A DNA stretch of 64,000 nt from Teredinibacter turnerae (GTDB taxonomy: Bacteria; Pseudomonadota; Gammaproteobacteria; Pseudomonadales; Cellvibrionaceae): assembly GCF_037935975.1 (NCBI RefSeq), contig NZ_CP149817.1:1364001-1428000 (forward strand). Direction: 5' to 3'. The notes beneath the pieces were generated by a model, which was not told the origin of the DNA, did no database searches, and saw only the letters and a list, made by a program, of their open reading frames with translations. Position 1 is the stretch's first letter; every line of letters begins with the position of its first letter. This document shows, piece by piece, positions 56,392 to 64,000 of this stretch. The position numbers were made by a program, and so were the translations under genes.

Positions 56392-56414
56392 ATAAGTTGC
56401 ATGTTAAATATTGC

Positions 56415-58058
56415 TTAAACGCCTGCCGCTTTAAACGTGTTCCCTACAATCTCTTGCGCTTCGCTGAGAATTGAGTCCAGGTGCTCTTTGCCTTTAAAGC
56501 TCTCCGCGTAAATCTTGTAGATCTCCTCAGTACCTGAAGGCCGTGCGGCAAACCAGCCGTTTTCTGTACACACTTTTAATCCGCCGATTGCGGCGTTGTT
56601 GCCAGGCGCGTGCGTGAGTTTTTGGGTGATGGCTTCGCCGGCAAGTTCCGTTGCGGCTACGCTGTCGGCGCTGAGTTTCTTCAAGCAATTTTTCTGCGCG
56701 GAGTTTGCGGGTGCGTCTATACGTGTATACACAGGTGCACCGAATTCTTGGGTTAAGGCTGCGTAATGTTGCGACGGGTCTTTTTCGGTAACCGCGCAAA
56801 TTTCTGCAGCAAGAAGGCCGAGAATAATACCGTCTTTATCGGTCGACCAGACGTTCCCGTCGCGGCGCAGGAAGGATGCGCCCGCGCTTTCTTCGCCACC
56901 GAAGCCATAGCGGCCTTCGTACAAGCCATCCACGAACCATTTAAAGCCGACAGGCACCTCTGCCAACTGGCGACCAAGCGAGCTGGCGACGCGGTCGATC
57001 ATGCTGGAGGAGACCAGCGTTTTGCCAATAGCGAGGTCGCTGCTCCACTGGGTGCGGTGAGAGAATAGATATTGAATGGCGACGGCCAGGTAGTGATTTG
57101 GGTTCATCAGCCCAGTCGGGGTTACGATGCCGTGGCGGTCGTAATCCGGGTCGTTGCCGATGGCGATATCGAACTTGTCTTTCATGCCGATCAGGCCCGC
57201 CATCGCGTATGGCGATGAACAATCCATGCGGATTTTCCCATCTTTATCAAGCGTCATAAACGAGAAATTGGGGTCGACTCTGCGGCTCACCATTTCGATA
57301 TTTACGCCCCAGGTGTCGGCAATCACATCCCAGTAAGCAATGCCGCTGCCGCCGAGAGGGTCGACACCGATGCGCACACCCGCGTTGGCGATAGCTGTCA
57401 TATCCAGTACTTTGCCCAAGTCGTCCACATAGGGTTTTATGAAATCGTACTCGGTGACTGAATCACTCGCCCAGGCGGTGCTGAAGTTCTGCCGTTTAAC
57501 CTCGCGGTTGTTGCCGTCGATAATCTGGTTGGCGCGATCCTGAATAATTTGCGTGACATCGGTATCCGCCGGGCCGCCGTTGGGTGGGTTGTATTTAAAG
57601 CCACCATCCTGCGGGGGATTGTGAGATGGGGTGATAACAATTCCGTCTGCCAGGTGTTCGCTGCGCCCGCCGTTGTAGGCGAGTATGGCGTGAGAGATAA
57701 CTGGCGTCGGGGTGTAGCCGCGGCCGGCCTGTACAATAAGCTGCACGCCATTCGCGCTAAGCACTTCCACCGAGGTGATGAATGCGCTTTCTGAAAGGGC
57801 ATGGGTATCGATACCGACATACATCGGCCCGTCAACACCCTGTTGCTGACGGTATTCCGCCAGCGCCTGACAAACGGCCGCGATATGGGTTTCGGTGAAG
57901 GTGCCGGTCAATGACGTGCCTCGGTGACCCGAAGTACCAAATGCTACGGGTTGTTCTGCCGTTGTGGGAATTCGCGTGTAATATTCACTGATTAAACGCG
58001 GAATGTTTGTGAGATCCTGCTCCTCCACCGGGAGTCCTGCACGCTCATGTAACGCCAT
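56415..58058 (-). CDS. pgm: Phosphoglucomutase, alpha-D-glucose-specific
   Basis: Pgm interconverts glucose-1-phosphate and glucose-6-phosphate. The 547-residue protein shows [12 protein letters not shown] near residue 38, the catalytic [14 protein letters not shown] (phospho-Ser loop), a metal-binding [12 protein letters not shown], and [12 protein letters not shown] near the substrate end. The C-terminus has [19 protein letters not shown], the phosphate-binding loop. Length is normal. It would feed glycogen and surface-sugar synthesis. Confidence 0.95.
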   Translation of the reverse strand: MALHERAGLPVEEQDLTNIPRLISEYYTRIPTTAEQPVAFGTSGHRGTSLTGTFTETHIAAVCQALAEYRQQQGVDGPMYVGIDTHALSESAFITSVEVLSANGVQLIVQAGRGYTPTPVISHAILAYNGGRSEHLADGIVITPSHNPPQDGGFKYNPPNGGPADTDVTQIIQDRANQIIDGNNREVKRQNFSTAWASDSVTEYDFIKPYVDDLGKVLDMTAIANAGVRIGVDPLGGSGIAYWDVIADTWGVNIEMVSRRVDPNFSFMTLDKDGKIRMDCSSPYAMAGLIGMKDKFDIAIGNDPDYDRHGIVTPTGLMNPNHYLAVAIQYLFSHRTQWSSDLAIGKTLVSSSMIDRVASSLGRQLAEVPVGFKWFVDGLYEGRYGFGGEESAGASFLRRDGNVWSTDKDGIILGLLAAEICAVTEKDPSQHYAALTQEFGAPVYTRIDAPANSAQKNCLKKLSADSVAATELAGEAITQKLTHAPGNNAAIGGLKVCTENGWFAARPSGTEEIYKIYAESFKGKEHLDSILSEAQEIVGNTFKAAGV

Positions 58059-58248
58059 ATTAAAAACCTACCTTGTACATCTGTTGTTAGGAGTAAGCCC
58101 TCCAGGGCCGTGACTCATCATACGAAAACCCCCGCAGATTTGAAATATAAGACCTTCGCCGAAGAGGAGGGGTGACTCTATAAAATGATTCTGGTGTCAG
58201 ACGAAAGTTCAACCAGAATCGAATGGCCTTTGTCAGACAGCCAATGCG

Positions 58249-60015
58249 TCAGTGATGGGTATCTTGTTTAAACAACTCCTCCAGCTCCCGGCGGCCCTCC
58301 ATAGCGATTTGTTGCAGCTTGGTCAGATCCTCCTTGTGAGCGACGGCGTTCATCAGCATCTGTTCATCGTGCTGACGGAAAATTTCAATTTTATTCAGCG
58401 CCTGGCTCTCGGTGTAGCCGAGTAACTCCAGGGTGTGACGGGCAGCGATCAGCCCGCTCTCAAAGGTTTCCCGCACGACTACGTCCACTTTGCGCGCGAA
58501 TAGCTGGTAGGCGTGGGCGCGGTTATGGGCACGGACAATAATTTTTAAGTTGGGGTAGGCGCTTTGCACATTGTCGACAATCGTCAATGAGTCTTTTTCG
58601 TCGTCTACCGCCACGAGGAGCAGTCGCGCGTGGGCCAACCCGGCGGCGTTGAGCAGGTCTAGGCGGGTTGCATCCCCGTAGTAGATTTTGTTGCCAAATT
58701 TGCGCACAAAATCCACGTGGCTTGCGTCTTTATCCAGTGCTGAGAAGTGCATTTCGTTAGCGGCGAGAATACGGGCCGCGATCTGACCGAAACGCCCGAG
58801 TCCTGCGATAATCACTTCGGGTTCTTCGTTGTCGATTTTGTCGTAACTGCGCGGTGTGTCCTGATGCCGCTTGCGCCATAGATTGAACAGCATTAGCGCG
58901 GGCGAGGTGAGCGCCATGGATACACCCACGACAATCACCACGATATCGCGTGTTGCGTTATCGGCGACGCCAAAATTGACCATCTTCGTAAGCACCACAA
59001 ACGCGAATTCGCCGCCCTGGGAAAGCATTAAACCCAGCGCCAGTGCGTCCCAGATGTCGGTGGATCTGCTGCGGCACAGCAAGGTGATAACCGCCGTTTT
59101 GAGCAGCATCAGACCCACCGCCAGGCCGAATATAAGCAATGGCTTGGCGACCAACAACTGGAGATTTAGGGTCATCCCCACGGCCATAAAAAACAGTCCA
59201 AGCAGCAGGCCCTTAAAGGGTTCGATGTCGGTTTCCAATTGGTGACGGAAGCTGCAGTTGGCGAGCACGATGCCCGCCAGAAACGCCCCCAGGCCCATAC
59301 TGAAGCCGACGCTCTGCATCAAAAACGCCGTGCCGATAACGATAAACAGGGCCGCTGCGGTGAGTAGTTCGCGAATATTGGTGGCGGCGATAATGGTTAG
59401 CAGCGGGTTGATGGCAAAACGACCCAACAACAGTACACCGGCGATGGCCAGGGGGCCGTACCACCAGGGTGCGGTGGTATGCCCTGCGGTGGCGATTTGC
59501 GGGGCAAAGGCGCTTACCAGAACCAGAATCGGTATCACTGCCATATCCTGCAGCAACAGCATCGAGAAGCCTTTGCGGCCGAGGTCTGTTGCCATTACAC
59601 CTTGCTCATCCATAAGCTGCACGGCAAAGGCGGTGGACGACAAGCCAAGCGTTAAGCCCAATAGCAAGGCTATCTGCCAATCAAAGTTAAACAGGAAGTG
59701 GCACAAGAGCGCGATAACAACCGCCGACCCCAGTAATTGACCGCCGCCCATCAGCAGTATCTGGGTACGCATCTCCCATAATTTCTGTGGGTTGAGCTCC
59801 AGCCCGATAACAAACAGCAGCATGACAATACCAAACTCTGCCAGATGAAGGGCATCGTCGGGGTTGGTTACCACATGAAGGATTTGCGGCCCAAGCACGG
59901 TACCGGCTACCAGGTACCCGAGAATGGCACCTAACCCCAAGCGCTTAAAAATTGGCACAGCTACCATCGCTGCCAGCAGGTAAGCCAGAAAAACAAGAAT
60001 GCCGTGATGGTCCAT
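58249..60015 (-). CDS. CPA2 family cation:proton antiporter, KefC-like
   Basis: The 588-residue protein has a membrane domain of about 12 segments (1-385): YLLAAMVAVPIFKRLGLGAILGYLVAGTVLGP, FGIVMLLFVIGLELNP and GVMATDLGRKGFSMLLLQDMAVIPIL. A cytoplasmic TrkA-N nucleotide-binding domain follows (about 400-515, VIIAGLGRFGQIAARIL..LDKD). This matches K+/H+ antiporters of the KefB/KefC group, which move K+ in exchange for H+. The usual KefC glutathione-binding residues are not verified. No kefF/kefG partner is adjacent. Confidence 0.88.
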   Translation of the reverse strand: MDHHGILVFLAYLLAAMVAVPIFKRLGLGAILGYLVAGTVLGPQILHVVTNPDDALHLAEFGIVMLLFVIGLELNPQKLWEMRTQILLMGGGQLLGSAVVIALLCHFLFNFDWQIALLLGLTLGLSSTAFAVQLMDEQGVMATDLGRKGFSMLLLQDMAVIPILVLVSAFAPQIATAGHTTAPWWYGPLAIAGVLLLGRFAINPLLTIIAATNIRELLTAAALFIVIGTAFLMQSVGFSMGLGAFLAGIVLANCSFRHQLETDIEPFKGLLLGLFFMAVGMTLNLQLLVAKPLLIFGLAVGLMLLKTAVITLLCRSRSTDIWDALALGLMLSQGGEFAFVVLTKMVNFGVADNATRDIVVIVVGVSMALTSPALMLFNLWRKRHQDTPRSYDKIDNEEPEVIIAGLGRFGQIAARILAANEMHFSALDKDASHVDFVRKFGNKIYYGDATRLDLLNAAGLAHARLLLVAVDDEKDSLTIVDNVQSAYPNLKIIVRAHNRAHAYQLFARKVDVVVRETFESGLIAARHTLELLGYTESQALNKIEIFRQHDEQMLMNAVAHKEDLTKLQQIAMEGRRELEELFKQDTHH

Positions 60016-60740
60016 AGTCAGAATTACTCGATAGGGTTGGTAAATGTCGGTTATTCAGCGGCGAAGTGTAAGAGTAGCGCCCTTCGCTGTGAACAGGTAG
60101 CTGTGGTGTTAAAAGGTGGCGTCGTGTGATGTCGCCTATTATTGCATATGTGTGTTCTTGGCCGCGTAAATACGTGGCCAATTAGCATGTTATACAAGCA
60201 AGTAATACGTACCTCTTATACAAAAGTGCACGTCCTCAGCCCGGTGTTACACCTGTAGTCAACGTTTATATTTGCGCCAACTGACGCTCATTCAAATTCA
60301 GCTCTCATTCGAAATAAGCCTGGCAAGTTCAATGGCATGGTGAATTGGCAATTTCGAGGTCTGGAATAAAAAATAAGTTTTTATATTTCGCTCCGTCACA
60401 CTTTTATAAGCGCGTTGGCATTGCATTGGCGTTTTTGTACCGACTGTTCTTAACTCAAATGACAACGCAAATTATAGGAACCTCTGATCAACCTGGTAAT
60501 TTCTTTGCGTGACCTACGGCGGTTAGTTGTGAGGCGCCTTACGTAGTTAATGGCCTAAGTCCTTAAACAGGCAAGGCCACGAATGATTACCGCAGGCCAC
60601 GCCTTTATGCTCGCGGGTGCTACGGGGCTTACAGGAATTACCAAGTTAATCGGAGGTTCCAATACAAAAATTGCGCGAGTGTTGGGCTGTTGGAAAATAA
60701 CGCCTTTTGATTTCTGGTGTGTTCAGGCGTGCGGAAAATT
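60016..60740. other. Intergenic region before the signalling cluster
   Basis: These 725 bases carry the promoter of the antiporter (leftward) and of the signalling cluster (rightward). A short frame from about 60583 has no convincing ribosome-binding site and runs into the start of the next gene. No repeat, RNA or hairpin stands out. Confidence 0.45.
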
Positions 60741-61403
60741 ATGTCTGTTGTGAAAAAAATTCAGCTGTACGCCATGTCCGATAACGACCGGATGGTGTTT
60801 AGCAGTTTGCTGTCACTGCTGTCTTTTAAAACGGCGTTTACATGTCAAATTGTGGAGCGCGATGGTGACATTGCCGTGGTAGACGTGGATTCAGACATCG
60901 GTCGCACGCAAGCAGACAGTCTGTTTGGTCAGGTGGACCTGGTGATAAAAATAAGCGCCCAAACAACGCCAGACACACGTGCTCAATCGGGTGATTGCGT
61001 CGTGCATAAGCCACTGCGCTCTATCGATATTATCCGCGTACTGGAATTAATTGAGGGGCGCCCAAGCGTACACACTGAAATACCGCTGTCTTCTGACAAG
61101 CCGAGTGCGGAACAGGTTCAGCTGTATAAACTTACCCGCTGGCCACCCAAGGCAGTGATCAATGACTTCGCAAAAGGCGCGCGCTTATGTGCTGCGTTTA
61201 TGAGTCATGAACTTGCCGTGGAAAGAGCGGCAACAATGGTTGGGGTGTCCGCGTCGCAGATTGAGCTGTTTCTTGCCCGTTGCCGCGAATACGATTGTGT
61301 CGCAAGCCGTTTTAGCCAGCACGCGACAATGGAGCATGCGTCTGCGGGTGCGAAACACGCCTCCCTTTTCAGTAAATTGCGCATGAAGTTGGGGGCGAGG
61401 TAA
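60741..61403 (+). CDS. Degenerate receiver-like protein with helical C-terminus
   Basis: ATG 60741 has GGAA about six bases upstream; GTG 60717 would add eight residues. The 220-residue protein begins with an alpha/beta region (KKIQLYAMSDNDRMVFSSLLSLLSF, DGDIAVVDVDSD, VHKPLRSIDIIRVLELIEG) that looks like a response-regulator receiver. It lacks the acidic pocket, and the acceptor position is unclear. The C-terminus (YKLTRWPPKAVINDFAKGARLCAAFMSHELAVERAATMVGVSASQIELFLARCREYDCVA) is helical with a possible helix-turn-helix. It begins the cluster, with the GTPase six bases after its stop. I do not recognise the family beyond this. Confidence 0.7.
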   Translation: MSVVKKIQLYAMSDNDRMVFSSLLSLLSFKTAFTCQIVERDGDIAVVDVDSDIGRTQADSLFGQVDLVIKISAQTTPDTRAQSGDCVVHKPLRSIDIIRVLELIEGRPSVHTEIPLSSDKPSAEQVQLYKLTRWPPKAVINDFAKGARLCAAFMSHELAVERAATMVGVSASQIELFLARCREYDCVASRFSQHATMEHASAGAKHASLFSKLRMKLGAR

Positions 61404-61408
61404 CCACT

Positions 61409-61936
61409 GTGAGCGAATTGAAATTTGTGATTACGGGTACGGCTGGCGTGGGAAAGTCCACAGCAATCAATGCAATAAGCGATATCCCGACAATAAATAC
61501 CGATGCAGAAACCACCGATGAACTCCAAGCCCTGAAGCAGACGACCACGGTTGCCTTTGATTTTGGTGAGGTTGTGCTGGATGAAGATACGCGAATTCGT
61601 TTGTACGGTACGCCAGGGCAGGAGCGATTTCGCCATATGTGGGAAATTATCGCCGATGGTGCGCTGGGTTTAATCATTCTGGTGGATAACACACGTGCTG
61701 ACCCGATCGCGGATATGAACATGTATATCAATAACTTTGCGGAATTGATCGACACCACGGCTTTTGTGGTAGGGGTCACCCGCTGGGATCAGAACGGGAA
61801 GACGTCACCGGATCAGTATGTTACAGCGCTTGAGCAGCGGGGGTTGTTTGCGCCAGTGATCGAAACAGACCCTCGCAGCCGGGATGATGTGGTGCTTTTA
61901 CTGGATTCGTTGATGTCCGTATTGGAGTTTGCCTGA
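61409..61936 (+). CDS. COG2229-type small GTPase (conservon / SRP-receptor-beta-like)
   Basis: The 175-residue protein (GTG start, GAGG upstream) has P-loop GTAGVGKSTAIN (G1). The G3 region is YGTPGQERFRHMWE, and G4 is VTRWDQN in place of NKxD. The G3 form with Gly in place of Asp is typical of this GTPase group, as in Streptomyces CvnD. Such GTPases act with roadblock proteins as switches. It lies two bases before the first roadblock gene. It has no membrane segment. Confidence 0.85.
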   Translation: MSELKFVITGTAGVGKSTAINAISDIPTINTDAETTDELQALKQTTTVAFDFGEVVLDEDTRIRLYGTPGQERFRHMWEIIADGALGLIILVDNTRADPIADMNMYINNFAELIDTTAFVVGVTRWDQNGKTSPDQYVTALEQRGLFAPVIETDPRSRDDVVLLLDSLMSVLEFA

Positions 61937-61938
61937 AG

Positions 61939-62331
61939 ATGACAGAAAAAACTGAGCTGGTGCTAAAGCGCAAGGTCGTTGACTCCCATTTGAGTGCATT
62001 GCTCGACTCTAATGACGGCGTTTATGCCGCTTTACTTTCCAGTACTGATGGGCATGCCATCGCGAGTAAAGCTCGGGGTGATCTAACCGACTCAAAATTA
62101 GCTGCGATGACCAGCTCGTGCCTGGCGCTGGCTGAAAAAATCGCCTTGGAGGCGCATCAAAACAATTGCGATTTTGTGATTCTCCAAAATGAAAATGGTT
62201 ACGTTGCTTTAAAACGTATAGGCAAAAAACTGGTGCTCAGCGCGTTGGCCAAAAAATCGGTAAGCCTGGGCCTGTTGTTATCGTCAACCCGTACGACAGC
62301 GGAAAGTTTCCAGCGTGATATTGGTCTTTAG
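61939..62331 (+). CDS. Roadblock/LC7-type protein (first of two)
   Basis: The 130-residue protein shows the roadblock alpha-beta-beta-alpha pattern: LSALLDSNDGVYAALLSSTDGHAIASKARG, LAAMTSSCLALAEKIALEAHQNNCDFVILQNENGYVALKRIGKKLVLSALAKKS and a final helix. Roadblock proteins regulate small GTPases as GAPs or scaffolds. It follows the GTPase gene by two bases, implying coupled translation and direct interaction. Confidence 0.82.
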   Translation: MTEKTELVLKRKVVDSHLSALLDSNDGVYAALLSSTDGHAIASKARGDLTDSKLAAMTSSCLALAEKIALEAHQNNCDFVILQNENGYVALKRIGKKLVLSALAKKSVSLGLLLSSTRTTAESFQRDIGL

Positions 62332-62363
62332 CGCCGTCATTTCGTTTTTATGAGGAAATATCT

Positions 62364-62771
62364 ATGGCAGATTTGAATTCATCCTGTGCTGAACTGGTCG
62401 GTAATGTTAACGATGCTCTCGGCGCGGCCGTTGTCGACCTGAGCTCCGGTTTATTGTTGGCGGCACACCACACGGTTCCTTATTTTACGCAAAGTTATCT
62501 GGATGCTGTGGCCGCCGCCGCCGTCGATATGTTTCGCGGCAAAACCATCACCACTGTCGAACAGCTTCTCGCCAACCAGCGAGGCACGGCGGTGCAGAAC
62601 TCCATTAAAGAGGTTCAAATGAGTACCGAACACACTTATCATTTTATGAGTGTGATCCCGGGCAAGGAAAACTGCTTACTGGTACTTATTACCGGGCGCA
62701 AGGCGAACTTGGGCATGGGGTGGTCGTCATTGCGAACCGCGTTGCCGAATGTCGCTTCCATGTGCCCTTAG
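62364..62771 (+). CDS. Roadblock/LC7-type protein (second of two)
   Basis: The 135-residue protein has a more diverged roadblock pattern: LVGNVNDALGAAVVDLSSGLLLAAHH, YLDAVAAAAVDMFRGKTITTVEQLL, TYHFMSVIPGKENCLLVLITGRKANLGMGWSSLRTALPNV. It could be the partner of the first roadblock protein. GAGGA lies about ten bases before the ATG. A gap of 145 bases with a GTTGCGC/GCGCAAC hairpin (about 62859-62880) separates it from the next gene. Confidence 0.75.
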   Translation: MADLNSSCAELVGNVNDALGAAVVDLSSGLLLAAHHTVPYFTQSYLDAVAAAAVDMFRGKTITTVEQLLANQRGTAVQNSIKEVQMSTEHTYHFMSVIPGKENCLLVLITGRKANLGMGWSSLRTALPNVASMCP

Positions 62772-62916
62772 CAAGTTGGGCGAACGCATTGGCGGCGGTT
62801 CCAAACCTATATTGCATATTCCCGGCAGTGCATTTCCTGCATCGCCAATGTGGTAGATGTTGCGCTGCGCCTGCGCAACATACGAGCCCTCGCTTTTGTA
62901 CAGCCAATAAATTGCG

Positions 62917-64000
62917 ATGTTAACTGTTATTGGTAGTTTGAGTGGTAGCGAGCCCATCGCTGTCTCAGATATCGCCGCCACTCTGCAGCAGCCCCAGGAG
63001 CTACAGCACAACACCCTGTTTACCGGGCGCCCCGCGACACAATTGTTTGTGGCGAGCCGCTTTGTCGCCAAGTTACGTACGGATTTCGTTTTTCAGCCAC
63101 AGGACGCAGAAAAGCGCGCATTAACTGCTATAGCGCTGGATCGTCAATTGAATGCATACCACCCGGAAAAAACATGGTTTGTGTGGCACACCGATGACCA
63201 GATATTTATTGGTAATATCGCTCCCCGGATACATACCTTTCACAGTACGCTTCCTGAGTTATTGCAAAAAAAACCTGCCCAGGCACTTACGTTATTGGCG
63301 CAGCTATGTCGTTTGTACTTTTCGGTTGCTCACGAGAGTGGCTTCCGGTTGGACGAGGGACTATCCAATTTCGGCTGGACCGACGCCGGAGCGGTGTATT
63401 ACCTCGATGACGATCGCTACCAGTGGGACCTCTTCACCAGCTTTGCCAGTATTCTGGCCGTGTGGATCCGCCAGCTCGCAGAGTTTAGTTCTGAGCACGC
63501 CGATATTTTCGGGCAGTCATTGTGTGGCATTTTATTAGACGTGTTTCAATCGCCCCATAAGATTCAGGTGTTGCTTGGACAGCTGCGGTATTGCATTGCG
63601 GTGGGGGGGCGCGAACAACAGTGCTTGAATACCATTTCTGCACGCTTGACTAAAGCCGCCTATCCCCGCAGGTCAGACCCGCAGCGCGCGATTTCTGTTG
63701 GACCTAGCCAACGGGCTGCTGCAGACATATCAGCCAGTTGTGATGCGAATGTGGCATCGCCCCTGGCGATCTTGGCAGACATTCACGCGAATTTATTCGC
63801 TTTGCAGGCCGTACTCGCAGAGTTGCGTGTGCGGCAGATATCGAGAATTTTGGTGTTGGGGGATATCGTAGGATACGGGCCGCATCCGCGTGAGTGCATC
63901 GAAGTATTAAAGCAGCAGAACGCAATTATCATCCAGGGCAATCATGATTATGCCGCTGCGTCGGGAGATGTGAGCACCGGCTTTTCCAAGCTCGCCTGCT
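62917..64000 (+). CDS. Kinase-like / metallophosphatase fusion, C-terminus cut by window edge
   Basis: I translated this frame from ATG 62917; it stays open to 64000. Residues about 1-270 have no clear motif but show a kinase-like layout: a possible N-lobe lysine (SRFVAKL), a WFVWHTDDQIFIGN hinge-like region, a long helix (ALTLLAQLCRLYFSVAHESGF), then LSNFGWTDAGAVYYLDDD, resembling a degenerate catalytic loop and metal-binding DFG region. Residues from about 285 form a calcineurin-type phosphatase: ILADIHANLFALQ, VLGDIVGYGPHPREC and IIQGNHDYA. The pairing of an opposing kinase-like part and phosphatase would be unusual. The kinase assignment is tentative; the phosphatase motifs are clear. It ends the cluster with the GTPase and roadblock genes. 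Confidence 0.7.
   Translation, partial: MLTVIGSLSGSEPIAVSDIAATLQQPQELQHNTLFTGRPATQLFVASRFVAKLRTDFVFQPQDAEKRALTAIALDRQLNAYHPEKTWFVWHTDDQIFIGNIAPRIHTFHSTLPELLQKKPAQALTLLAQLCRLYFSVAHESGFRLDEGLSNFGWTDAGAVYYLDDDRYQWDLFTSFASILAVWIRQLAEFSSEHADIFGQSLCGILLDVFQSPHKIQVLLGQLRYCIAVGGREQQCLNTISARLTKAAYPRRSDPQRAISVGPSQRAAADISASCDANVASPLAILADIHANLFALQAVLAELRVRQISRILVLGDIVGYGPHPRECIEVLKQQNAIIIQGNHDYAAASGDVSTGFSKLAC

Overview
The window reads as a chromosomal segment of a marine, plant-polysaccharide-degrading gammaproteobacterium of the Cellvibrionales type (Teredinibacter, Saccharophagus or Cellvibrio-like). The reasons are the secreted xylanase/glucuronoyl-esterase fusion with poly-serine linkers, the giant calcium-repeat surface protein, and a ruvCAB-ybgC-tolQRAB-pal-cpoB-queEC-tRNA-Lys-nadA block in the order I recall from Pseudomonas. 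The genus is an inference; no rRNA or other phylogenetic marker is present. No CRISPR array, prophage or intact transposase was found.

Region by region. Positions 1-7000 carry a probable phosphate-starvation locus: a PstS-like binding protein (cut by the left edge), then, read the other way, a TonB-dependent receptor behind a perfect 18-base Pho box and a lipoprotein made of two near-identical beta-helix modules. A LpxH/PlcP-type metallophosphoesterase follows. Positions 8.8-12.3 kb hold small envelope genes: DUF2061 behind a Fur-like box, an outer-membrane barrel, and a His-Gly-Asp ladder protein. Positions 12.3-16.8 kb hold a Rad3-type helicase overlapping a FAN1-type nuclease gene.

Positions 17.6-26.5 kb are a single 2971-residue reading frame: DUF4347, eight Ig-like repeats and a huge Asp-rich repeat array. 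It then runs through a GlyGly-CTERM-like tail into a second signal-peptide-like segment and a complete OmpA-type porin, so it looks like two genes joined in frame. Positions 28.7-32.0 kb encode a GH11 xylanase, CBM60, CBM5, malectin and CE15 fusion. Positions 33-36.2 kb carry three sugar-transferase-like genes. Positions 36.4-38.7 kb carry a four-gene operon of two DUF1538 membrane proteins, a PII-like protein and a CBS protein.

Positions 38.9-53.0 kb are conserved housekeeping: Holliday-junction processing, the Tol-Pal envelope system, queuosine precursor synthesis, tRNA-Lys, nadA, a YeeN-type YebC protein, leuA, a HolD-like gene and rimI. Positions 53.1-60.0 kb hold secreted and envelope proteins, a G-quadruplex motif, a 341-base MITE-like element, pgm and a KefC-like antiporter. 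The right edge (60.7-64.0 kb) holds a conservon-like signalling cluster: a degenerate receiver-like protein, a small GTPase, two roadblock-type proteins, and a protein joining a kinase-like region to a metallophosphatase, cut by the window end.
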